From: Vasconcelosia minhoensis LEGE 07310
GTDB lineage: Bacteria; Cyanobacteriota; Cyanobacteriia; Phormidesmidales; Phormidesmidaceae
DNA: 64,000 nucleotides
Assembly (NCBI RefSeq): GCF_015207255.1
Contig: NZ_JADEXG010000021.1
Location: 1 to 64,000, forward strand
Direction: 5' to 3'
Shown here: piece by piece, positions 17,202 to 24,439 of the stretch
Numbering within the stretch: position 1 is the first letter of the stretch
Layout: each line of letters opens with the position of its first letter
The notes under the pieces: model-generated
Told to the model about the DNA's origin: nothing
Database searches by the model: none
What the model saw: only the letters and a program-made list of their open reading frames with translations
Translations under genes and position numbers: made by a program

Positions 17202-18776
17202 TTAGCAACTGGCCAGGATTGAGCCCAGAAAGGGATCTAATGCCTGGAATAATCTGTCTGGACTAACCCCCAGCTCGCTGTTGCGATCGCTGGCATAGCG
17301 TCCGGCCTGAGCCTGCCACCAGACCGCAGCCAGGGCGGCCGCAGTGGCCGCAGAAATGACATCAGAGGAGTCTGAGTCAGGCTTTGAATCGAGCATTTTT
17401 TGCGCCAGCAGGCCGCCTAGCAAGCCGGTGAGCACATCGCCGCTGCCACCTCGAGCTAGGGCAGGCGTACTTTCTGGATTCACCCAGAGCCGCTGCGAGG
17501 TCGGACAGGCGATCGCGGTTTTGGCCCCTTTCAGCACCACTATCGCCTGACTCGCCTCAGCTGCCCGCTGAGCCTGCTCGCCCGGGTCGCCCTTAATTGC
17601 GGGAAACAGTCGCTTAAACTCGCCCGGATGCGGTGTCAGCACCGTCGGTGCGGTTCTTTGCTGGAGGGTCGCAACCGGATCCTGCTGGGCCAGCAGGTTT
17701 AACCCGTCGGCGTCGAGCAGGAGAGGACAGTCAGCCGCTAGAACGGATTTAAGTAAGGTGGGAACTGCGGTGGTCAGTCCTGGCCCCAAGGCGATCGCGT
17801 CGTACTTGGACAGGTCTTCAGGCAGATTGGCGATCGCGCCTGCCTCAGTCTCCGGGCAGCCCAGCAGCAGCGCCCCCGGCAGCGACGGCAGCAGCGCCAG
17901 CCGAATGGTCTCAGGAATCGCCAAGGTCAGCATGCCGACACCGCTGGCCACCGCCCCTTTAGCACTCAGCAATGCCGCCCCGGCATACTGCCGCGACCCG
18001 GCGATCAGCAGCAGATGGCCGACCTTATATTTATGGGCTGTGGCACTCCGAGGTAGAGGAAGCTGCGCGATCGCGACCTCGTCAGTCAGCCGCTGCACCG
18101 TTGGCGTCTCCCCCAGAACGGCCCGAATATCCGCCAGCGGCAGGCCAAAGTCAATGAGCTCTGGCTGCCCCAGATAGGCCAGGGCCGGAGCCTGAACAAA
18201 GGCTCGCTTCCACAGCCCTAAGCAGCCCGTCCGCTCAGCCCGGATGGCGATGCCCATCACCTGACCCGAGTCAGTGTGGATACCGGAGGGCAGGTCGATG
18301 CTGTAGACCGGACAGGCAAGCCGGTTGATCTGCTTGACGAGAGACGCCAGCTTTCCTTCAATCGGCCGTTCCAGCCCGAAGCCAAAGAGGCCGTCGATGA
18401 TTAAGTCGCGATCGCGCCATTCCGCCACAGAGGGGACAAATGGAATGCCCAAATGCTGCGCATACCGAGCCTGGTCAGCGGTTAGCTGCTTAGCCTTGTC
18501 TAACGGCTGACAGATCTGCACCTGATATCCCTGAGAATGCAGCTCTCGGGCCACCACTAGCGCATCGCCACCGTTGTGCCCCGGCCCCACCAGCACGCCA
18601 ACTCGGGCCGCCTGACTGACTGGATAATGCTCGCTGATCTGGCGTGCGATCAGACCCGATACCTTCTCCATCAGCGCCGAGACCGGCATCCCCGCTGCAA
18701 ACACCCTGCCTTCAATCTGCTGCATCTGCTCGGCAGTGACTAAAAAACGGGGAATGTGTTGAGTTCGGTGCAGCAT
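17202..18776 (-). CDS. nnr: Bifunctional NAD(P)H-hydrate epimerase / ADP-dependent dehydratase
   Basis: This enzyme repairs damaged hydrated nicotinamide cofactors. Its N-terminal YjeF-type domain (about 15-220, GVLVGPGHNGGDALVVARELH) interconverts the R and S hydrates. Its C-terminal ribokinase-like domain (about 245-510) dehydrates the S form with ADP; the catalytic GGSGDVLTGLLGGLLAQ motif is present. At 524 residues it is the complete two-domain form. It stands alone and nothing is unusual. Confidence 0.93.
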   Translation of the reverse strand: MLHRTQHIPRFLVTAEQMQQIEGRVFAAGMPVSALMEKVSGLIARQISEHYPVSQAARVGVLVGPGHNGGDALVVARELHSQGYQVQICQPLDKAKQLTADQARYAQHLGIPFVPSVAEWRDRDLIIDGLFGFGLERPIEGKLASLVKQINRLACPVYSIDLPSGIHTDSGQVMGIAIRAERTGCLGLWKRAFVQAPALAYLGQPELIDFGLPLADIRAVLGETPTVQRLTDEVAIAQLPLPRSATAHKYKVGHLLLIAGSRQYAGAALLSAKGAVASGVGMLTLAIPETIRLALLPSLPGALLLGCPETEAGAIANLPEDLSKYDAIALGPGLTTAVPTLLKSVLAADCPLLLDADGLNLLAQQDPVATLQQRTAPTVLTPHPGEFKRLFPAIKGDPGEQAQRAAEASQAIVVLKGAKTAIACPTSQRLWVNPESTPALARGGSGDVLTGLLGGLLAQKMLDSKPDSDSSDVISAATAAALAAVWWQAQAGRYASDRNSELGVSPDRLFQALDPFLGSILASC

Positions 18777-19172
18777 TTTGAATCTCGTTAAAATATCGGC
18801 CTTAGCCGCATTATGCCGACTTTACCTAGCCTCAGCATCTCCTGCTGGATACAAGGTCAGGGGCTAAAATTAGGGCTGGCTGACGGGGACAAGAATGTGT
18901 AGCTAACTGACCTAAAGATGGACTGCCATGAGTGACACCGCCCAACCCTTCGAATAGGCCATGCAAGTGTCAGAAGCCGATATCGATGTCTGCCTCGATG
19001 CCGACAGCCGCCGTCCCCAGCGCATCAGCCTGCAAATGATGGCTCACTTTCGCGAAGGCTAAGTGCATCTACTGAAACAGCCATGAGCCCTAAAAGAGCT
19101 GTCAAGTTGCAACATTTGTGGTAACATGAAAGCGGTAAGGGTTAACGAGTCCGCTGGACCAGGAAGTCAGTC
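18777..19172. other. 396-bp gap at the start of the accessory region
   Basis: This divergent gap lies between nnr and the toxin-antitoxin pair. It holds the interrupted small frame listed at 18928-19062. Otherwise I see only an unassigned upstream region for the antitoxin gene. Confidence 0.4.
18928..19062 (+). pseudogene. Small frame interrupted by an in-frame TAG
   Basis: From an ATG at 18928 the frame reads MSDTAQPFE, a TAG at 18955-18957, then AMQVSEADIDVCLDADSRRP and on to a TAA at 19060-19062. The residues after the stop look protein-like. One base change would give a continuous 44-codon frame. An ATG at 18961 could restart it. I do not recognise the family, so it may be a decayed small gene or chance. 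Confidence 0.35.
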
Positions 19173-19394
19173 ATGCGCCTAAATATTAAAAAACGCGGTA
19201 ATTCACTTAGCGTGATTGTTCCGAAGGAAATGGCGACGAGTATGAATGTGGACGATGGAGATAGTCTCTTTGCAACGAAAACACCTTCAGGCTACGAGAT
19301 CTCAGCCTACGATCCTGATTTTGTAAAAAAAATCGAAGCGGCTCGGCGGGGCATGAAAAAATACCGCAATGCTTTAATCGAGTTAGCTAAATAA
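19173..19394 (+). CDS. AbrB/MazE-type antitoxin
   Basis: This 73-residue protein has the swapped-hairpin AbrB DNA-binding pattern in its N-terminal half (MRLNIKKRGNSLSVIVPKEM) and a Lys/Arg-rich C-terminal helix that would bind the toxin. Its TAA directly abuts the ATG of the Doc-like gene, with no gap, typical of an antitoxin-first operon. It probably represses its own promoter and neutralises the toxin. Confidence 0.85.
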   Translation: MRLNIKKRGNSLSVIVPKEMATSMNVDDGDSLFATKTPSGYEISAYDPDFVKKIEAARRGMKKYRNALIELAK

Positions 19395-19793
19395 ATGGCG
19401 CCTTGCTGGCTAGATATCCGTGACATCTGCGCTATCCATGATGAAATCCTGGCAGAGTCAGGGGGCACGTCAGGGATATTAAACGAAGGTGCGCTTGATT
19501 CAACCTTAAACAAGCCCCAAAATTTATATCACTATGGTGATGACGTCAGCCTATATGACTTAGCTGCCGCTTACGGATATGGGCTTGCGAAAAATCACTG
19601 TTTTGTAGACGGCAACAAAAGAATTGCTCTGATTGCTGTTTATACTTTTTTGTCAATTAACGGAATCGAGCTTGATGCTTCAGAGGTAGAGGCAGCCAGT
19701 TTTTTCCTAGAGTTAGCTGCCAGCACCGAACCACAAGCGGAAAGCATGAAGAAGCTGGCAAGCTGGCTACAGCAGAATAGCGAACCTATTTGA
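19395..19793 (+). CDS. doc: Doc-type toxin (Fic fold)
   Basis: Death-on-curing proteins phosphorylate elongation factor Tu and stop translation. The 132-residue size is typical. The catalytic loop reads HCFVDGNKR (His68, Asp72, Lys75, Arg76), matching the Doc form H-x-F-x-D-x-N-K-R rather than AMPylating Fic proteins, which end in G-N-G-R. The motif is intact, so the toxin is probably active. It follows its antitoxin immediately. Confidence 0.9.
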   Translation: MAPCWLDIRDICAIHDEILAESGGTSGILNEGALDSTLNKPQNLYHYGDDVSLYDLAAAYGYGLAKNHCFVDGNKRIALIAVYTFLSINGIELDASEVEAASFFLELAASTEPQAESMKKLASWLQQNSEPI

Positions 19794-19820
19794 GCAGCGT
19801 AACCAGGGCAGGACTAGGTA

Positions 19821-20135
19821 TTGAACGATAAAGGCCATACAGGACAGGTTGAATTTGATCATGAAGCCGGTATTTTTGATGGCGAAGTGATTGACCTGCG
19901 CGATGTCATAACGTTTCAGAGTAAAAGCGTTGATGAATTTGAACGGGCTTTTCGAGAATCCGTTGACGATTATCTCGCGTTTTGCGAAGAGCATGGGGAA
20001 GTGCCGGACAAGCCCTTCTCGGGCAGGCTGATGCTTCGGTTGCCGCCTGAGCTTCACCGTAAGGTTGATATGTCTTCCAAGCTAGAAGGTAAAAGCCTCC
20101 AGCGGGTTGCTGAGCGTCTCATGTGTGCCACCTAA
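19821..20135 (+). CDS. hicB: Orphan HicB-family antitoxin
   Basis: The 104-residue protein has the HicB degenerate RNase H-like fold (EFDHEAGIFDGEVIDLRDVITFQ) and a C-terminal ribbon-helix-helix DNA-binding part (GRLMLRLPPELHRKVDM). It starts at a TTG (19821), 27 bp after the Doc gene. No HicA-type toxin is adjacent. Its TAA at 20133-20135 directly abuts the GTG of the helicase gene, so the helicase may be translated by coupling and may share its promoter. Confidence 0.85.
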   Translation: MNDKGHTGQVEFDHEAGIFDGEVIDLRDVITFQSKSVDEFERAFRESVDDYLAFCEEHGEVPDKPFSGRLMLRLPPELHRKVDMSSKLEGKSLQRVAERLMCAT

Positions 20136-22553
20136 GTGACGGATCTCATGCCTATCCATACCTGGTTTGAGCGACAGGGGTGGCAGCCGCTGTCCTTTCA
20201 GCGGGCAACCTGGGACGCCTATTTGGCGGGACAGAGCGGCTTGATTCAGGTGCCGACTGGCTCGGGAAAGACCTATGCGGCGGTGATGGGGCCGATGGCG
20301 GAGATGTTGGCCGCACCGGGGAAAGGGTTACAGCTGCTCTACCTGACACCGCTGCGGGCGCTATCTCGCGATATTGAGCTATCGATTCGCCGACCGATCG
20401 AAGAGATGGGCTGGCCGCTCCGAGTCGAGTCACGAACCGGTGATACCAGCTCTGCCCAAAAGGCTCGGCAGGTTAAAACCATGCCGGAAATTCTGATTAC
20501 GACGCCTGAATCGCTTTCGGTGCTGCTGTCCTATAAAGATTCGCAAAGGCGGTTTGGCTCGCTGCGGGCGGTCATTCTGGACGAATGGCATGAGCTGATT
20601 AGCACCAAGCGCGGGACGCAGACCGAGCTGGGCCTGTCTCAGCTGCGCCAGCTCAGCCCCCAGCTGCGCACCTGGGCCGTCTCAGCGACCTTAGGTAACC
20701 TCGAGGAAGCCGCCCAAACTGCCGTTGGCTTGGGGACTCAGCCAGCGATCGTCCAGTCCAATCTGCGGCGGCAGACCGTGATCAAAAGCGTCCTACCGGA
20801 GTCGGTGGATAGCTTTCCCTGGGCCGGACATCTGGGGCTGCGGATGTTTGAGGAGCTGGTCGAAGCGCTGGATTTGCAAAAGTCTACGCTGGTCTTTACC
20901 AATACGCGATCGCAGGCCGAACGCTGGTTCCAGGCCCTAAACTTTGCCCTGCCCGACGCCGCTGATAAAATTGCCCTACACCACGGCTCGATTGACTTTA
21001 AGCAGCGGCAGGCAATCGAAGCGGGGCTCAAGGCCGGAGAGATTAAATGGGTGATTTGCACCTCTTCTCTCGACCTCGGCGTCGATTTTCAGCCGGTTGA
21101 GCGGGTGGTGCAGATCGGCAGTGCCAAAAACCTAGCTCGCCTGCTCCAGCGGGCGGGGCGCTCGGCTCACGTACCTGAAGGGACCTCGGAAGTCTTCTTT
21201 CTGCCGACCCATGCGCTGGAGCTGTTGGAAATCTCTGCCTTCCGCCGGGGACTAGCGGCGGGGATGATCGAGGCCCGCCATCCCCTAAGGCTGTCCTACG
21301 ACGTGCTGCTCCAGCATCTGGTAACGCTGGCCTGCGGCGATGGCTTTGAGCCGCAGCAGACGCTGGCGACGGTTTGCGGTACCGTGGCCTTTCAAGATTG
21401 CCCAGATGAAGCATTTAGCTGGATTCTCAACTTTCTGGAGAAGGGGGGCAAATGTCTCCAGGCCTATCCGCGCTATCAGAAAATTGGGTGGGAGCGCGAT
21501 CGCTACCGCATCTCCACCGCTCAAATTGCCCGGATGCACCGTATGAGCATCGGCACGATTACTTCCAGCTCCCAGATCCAGATTGCCTACGCCCAGCGCG
21601 GTCGAAAAATCGGCACGGTAGAAGAGAGCTTTGTCTCCCGGCTGAAAAAAGGCGACGTATTTTTCTTTGCGGGTCGCCAGCTAGAGTATTTCATGATCAA
21701 AGACATGACGCTCTACGTTAAAAATACCCGCAAGAAATCAACCGTGGTGCCCGTCTGGGGCGGCAGTAACCTGGCTATTTCGGGCTGCCTGAGCGAATTT
21801 CTGCGGCAGGAGATCACCCAGGTCAAGGCCGGTAACGTCAGCCCAGAAGTGGAGCGGATTATGCCGGTGCTGGCCGCCCAGGATCGGCTCTCACAGCTGC
21901 CCGCCGCCGATGAATTTTTAATCGAAACTTGCAAAACCCGGGAGGGCCAGCATCTCTATGTCTTTCCCTTCGAGGGTCGCTACGTTCACGAAGGGCTGGG
22001 CTATCTCTGGGCCTACCGTTTTGCTCGGGCCAAGTCGGCCACCTTCACCGTCTCAGTCAACGACTACGGGTTTGAAATTTTAGCGCCCAAAGCCTATCCC
22101 TTCGAGTCGCTGTTCTCCGAGCAGTTTTTTGAATTCACTCATTTGGCCACGGAGATTAAGTCCAGCTTGAATATCTCTGAGCTCATCCAGCGGCGGTTTC
22201 GCGGTATTGCCCAGGTGGCGGGGCTGGTCTTTCAGGGCTATCCCTCAGCTCGCAAAACGGCCAACCAGGTACAGGTCAGCGCCTCTCTGCTGTACGAGGT
22301 ATTCACCAAGTACGAACCCGACAACCTGCTGCTCCAACAGGCGGAGCGAGAAGTGGTCGAAGTCCAGCTCGAAGCCCATCGGCTACGGGCCGCCCTTACC
22401 CGCCTGGCTCAGCAAAAACTGGTATGGCAAACGACTAAACGCCCCTCCCCCTTCGCCTTTCCGCTGCTAGTCGAACGGCTGAGCTCGCGACTCTCCAACG
22501 AAAGCCTGCTCGACCGGATCGAACGTCTAAAGCAGCAGTGGTCAAAGCGTTAG
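20136..22553 (+). CDS. Lhr-type DEXH-box helicase
   Basis: This 805-residue superfamily 2 helicase resembles the Lhr-core / ligase-associated DExH group, which unwinds nucleic acids 3' to 5'. Motifs in order: QVPTGSGKT (Walker A, about 38-46), LTPLRALS (Ia), DEWHEL (II, about 148-153), SATLGN (III), CTSSLDLGVDF (V) and QRAGRSAH (VI). The C-terminal 350 residues form the family's winged-helix and extra domains. In many bacteria this gene sits with an ATP-dependent ligase and a nuclease; none is visible here. The GTG start directly follows hicB, placing it in a toxin-antitoxin neighbourhood. Confidence 0.88.
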   Translation: MTDLMPIHTWFERQGWQPLSFQRATWDAYLAGQSGLIQVPTGSGKTYAAVMGPMAEMLAAPGKGLQLLYLTPLRALSRDIELSIRRPIEEMGWPLRVESRTGDTSSAQKARQVKTMPEILITTPESLSVLLSYKDSQRRFGSLRAVILDEWHELISTKRGTQTELGLSQLRQLSPQLRTWAVSATLGNLEEAAQTAVGLGTQPAIVQSNLRRQTVIKSVLPESVDSFPWAGHLGLRMFEELVEALDLQKSTLVFTNTRSQAERWFQALNFALPDAADKIALHHGSIDFKQRQAIEAGLKAGEIKWVICTSSLDLGVDFQPVERVVQIGSAKNLARLLQRAGRSAHVPEGTSEVFFLPTHALELLEISAFRRGLAAGMIEARHPLRLSYDVLLQHLVTLACGDGFEPQQTLATVCGTVAFQDCPDEAFSWILNFLEKGGKCLQAYPRYQKIGWERDRYRISTAQIARMHRMSIGTITSSSQIQIAYAQRGRKIGTVEESFVSRLKKGDVFFFAGRQLEYFMIKDMTLYVKNTRKKSTVVPVWGGSNLAISGCLSEFLRQEITQVKAGNVSPEVERIMPVLAAQDRLSQLPAADEFLIETCKTREGQHLYVFPFEGRYVHEGLGYLWAYRFARAKSATFTVSVNDYGFEILAPKAYPFESLFSEQFFEFTHLATEIKSSLNISELIQRRFRGIAQVAGLVFQGYPSARKTANQVQVSASLLYEVFTKYEPDNLLLQQAEREVVEVQLEAHRLRAALTRLAQQKLVWQTTKRPSPFAFPLLVERLSSRLSNESLLDRIERLKQQWSKR

Positions 22554-22615
22554 CCTTTTAAGCTCTGTTCTGAGCGGCTATCGAGCAGCGCTGCTGCTGT
22601 GATGGGTCATGTTTA

Positions 22616-22837
22616 CTAGGCCAGCGTAGCCAGACTCTGCCGGTCTGCTTTGAGCAGGCGCTCAGCCGCATGGGCGGGTGATAGATTAGTAAGCTTGCAG
22701 TTATTTCTATATTTTACCGAAACAAGGAAATTCGGTAGCGGTACAGTTTGTCCTTCGGGAATATAACGTGCCTGATACAACTTTTCCCAGAGGAATGACT
22801 CATCTTCTATCGTAAGTGGTCGAATGATACAGTCCAT
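22616..22837 (-). pseudogene. N-terminal fragment of a GNAT acetyltransferase
   Basis: The first ~20 residues (IIRPLTIEDESFLWEKLYQA) match the start of a GNAT N-acetyltransferase. After about residue 47 the sequence stops resembling the family, and the frame ends at 73 codons, less than half of the normal length. The acetyl-CoA-binding motif is absent, so this is a non-functional stub. Confidence 0.6.
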
Positions 22838-23181
22838 TCTGTCTAGTTTGCCTCAATGCTGGACCCTGCGATCGCAGGGCATCACTTTTGGCCTGAAAGC
22901 TATAACTGGTCAGTGGTTCAGGCGCTAATTTCAAGGAGCGATCGCCGCCTCGCCGACCTGCTAGAGCTGACCCGCCGCTACGGCTCTGGAATCATCTGCA
23001 AGGTTCATTGCCGAAGACGACGCTGCTAACACATCTAGCCGAATCGCAAGCCGCTTAAACTTAAGCAGGAAATCTAATAGCTTAAATCAGCGGTCGCAAA
23101 TAATCTCGAATTCTGAACCAGCGGCTTTCGTCCATCCGCTAGGTTTGAATGATGAGACCGAACCTCAGTAGTCATCTTGCT
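22838..23181. other. 344-bp gap with a coding remnant
   Basis: This gap lies between the acetyltransferase stub and the protease fragment. It contains the open remnant at 22856-23029. The rest (23030-23181) shows no gene or clear signal. Confidence 0.4.
22856..23029 (+). pseudogene. 57-codon remnant, possibly of a B12-binding radical SAM protein
   Basis: An ATG at 22856 opens a 57-codon frame containing WSVVQALISRSDRRLADLLE and LTRRYGSG. This resembles a short internal stretch of the cyanobacterial radical SAM proteins with a B12-binding domain (the DUF2344-linked type), recalled from memory only. The metal-cluster motif is absent, so it cannot be functional as such. Confidence 0.3.
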
Positions 23182-23415
23182 CTACTTTAAAGCCTCAATT
23201 TTAACAGTACCGCCCTCAATCGTCTCGATCTGAAGCTTAAAACCATACAGCAAACCCATTCCTACTAACGGATCTGCATCGGAAGCCGCCACATCGACAA
23301 TCTGGTTCTGACCGTCCCATATCACACTTGCCTTATATATTTCAAAAACGGCTTCACTGCCGTCGCCTAACATACCAACGTTGCGGTAATGCCAAGGCAA
23401 GCCTAGTGCATCGTC
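23182..23415 (-). pseudogene. C-terminal part of a retroviral-type (clan AA) aspartic protease-like gene
   Basis: The minus-strand frame from about 23415 to 23182 reads LGLPWHYRNVGMLGDGSEAV, ASVIWDGQ and DADPLVGMGLLYGF. These match the C-terminal half of small bacterial clan AA aspartic proteases. The catalytic D-T-G-F part that should precede it is missing. The frame instead runs into sequence belonging to an IS630 transposase on the same strand, in another frame. The gene was probably split by that insertion. Confidence 0.6.
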
Positions 23416-23745
23416 AAAACTTAATTTTAGGGTAGATAGAAGTGAGCTTACAGCGGGCATCATCAACCTTCATTTGCCAATCAACTCCGCGCTGTGTGTT
23501 GTTGATGTCAGTTGACCAAGCCCGGGTTCCGGCTTGCAGTGTGTCGATGTCGCCAAAGCGCCTACCCTCCATACACTGGCGGGTCATCGCACTCAACTCG
23601 TTCTCGGCGATGTTAAGCCAACTCCCATGCTTTGGGGTGTAGCAGAACTCAATACGCTGCACCAGCTGACGCGCTCGCTCTGGTTCAAAAGCTTCGTAGA
23701 AAGCGCCTTTGGTATGTGTGTTGCGGTCTACCGCTGCTGCCGCCG
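23414..23745 (-). mobile_element. IS630-family transposase remnant (C-terminal part)
   Basis: On the minus strand, 23745 to 23414 encodes DRNTHTKGAFYEAFEPERAR, then FCYTPKHGSWLNIAENELSA, and ends DARCKLTSIYPKIKF and a stop. These are the last DDE-domain segments of IS630-type transposases, including the final catalytic Glu. The N-terminal two-thirds is missing and the frame is lost beyond about 23745. It abuts the protease fragment. Confidence 0.75.
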
Positions 23746-23760
23746 TCTTGATGGAGTTTG

Positions 23761-24042
23761 ATGAAACGATTGCCTTCTTCTTCTTCAGTTGATATGGATA
23801 CGCTCAAGACTAGCGCCGTCACATCCTTTGAACCCGTCTGTGCCGAACTACCGGCGGACGATCTGTCTACACCGGAGCGATTGGACCAGCTGCAAATGGT
23901 GGTAGATTCGAGTTCAGCCGCGATCGCGCAGGTCCGCCCCGCCTTTGACACCTTCTACGCATCCCTAACCGAGGCTCAGCAGCAAGCGCTCAATCGCTCC
24001 ATTTCTCAGTGGCAAGACCAACGCCATGGCAGTTTAGAGTAA
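23761..24042 (+). CDS. Small hypothetical protein
   Basis: The 93-residue product starts at the ATG at 23761 (a TTG lies one codon upstream). It has no clear signal peptide or membrane segment. The C-terminal helix contains LTEAQQQALNRSISQW, which faintly recalls Spy/LTXXQ periplasmic chaperones. Its stop is followed two bases later by the ATG of the next gene. The upstream part overlaps decayed transposon DNA, so the start is uncertain. Function unknown. Confidence 0.4.
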   Translation: MKRLPSSSSVDMDTLKTSAVTSFEPVCAELPADDLSTPERLDQLQMVVDSSSAAIAQVRPAFDTFYASLTEAQQQALNRSISQWQDQRHGSLE

Positions 24043-24043
24043 A

Positions 24044-24439
24044 ATGCAGCTCTCGGCAGCAAATTATCTCTTAGTCCAACAGCGCCTCTATGACGGATTT
24101 GGCCAGGTGCTTGGGCCGATTGAAATGGGATCATTACTCAGCGTGATTGGATTCACCTTCCTGGTGAGAAAACGTGGTTTAGTTTGCCGATTAGGCGCTG
24201 CTGCGTCTGTGTGCATAACAGCGGCCCTGGTAATCTGGCAGCTACACAACGGCCCAGTCAATGCAGCAGTCAATACCTGGACGATCGGCTCGATACCAAC
24301 AAACTGGATGACCTATCGCGATCGCTGGGAATATGCTCACGCTGCGCGGGCTGGGCTTTACACACTCGGCTTCACGGCCCTGGTTCTGGCAGTTTTGTCG
24401 TTGTCTCGGCCAAGGCGGGAGTCTATCGGCTCTAAGTGA
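24044..24439 (+). CDS. DUF1772 / anthrone-oxygenase-like membrane protein
   Basis: This 131-residue protein has three or four hydrophobic segments and the family's central pattern: PVNAAVNTW, then TYRDRWEYAHAARAGLYTLG. Members of this family are small integral membrane proteins of unclear function. It may be coupled to the preceding small gene. It overlaps the 3' end of the polyketide synthase gene by 8 bp on the other strand. Confidence 0.6.
   Translation: MQLSAANYLLVQQRLYDGFGQVLGPIEMGSLLSVIGFTFLVRKRGLVCRLGAAASVCITAALVIWQLHNGPVNAAVNTWTIGSIPTNWMTYRDRWEYAHAARAGLYTLGFTALVLAVLSLSRPRRESIGSK

Noticed and set aside
20136-22553. Complete ligase-associated helicase operon
   Set aside because: No ATP-dependent DNA ligase, nuclease or phosphoesterase gene is found on either side.
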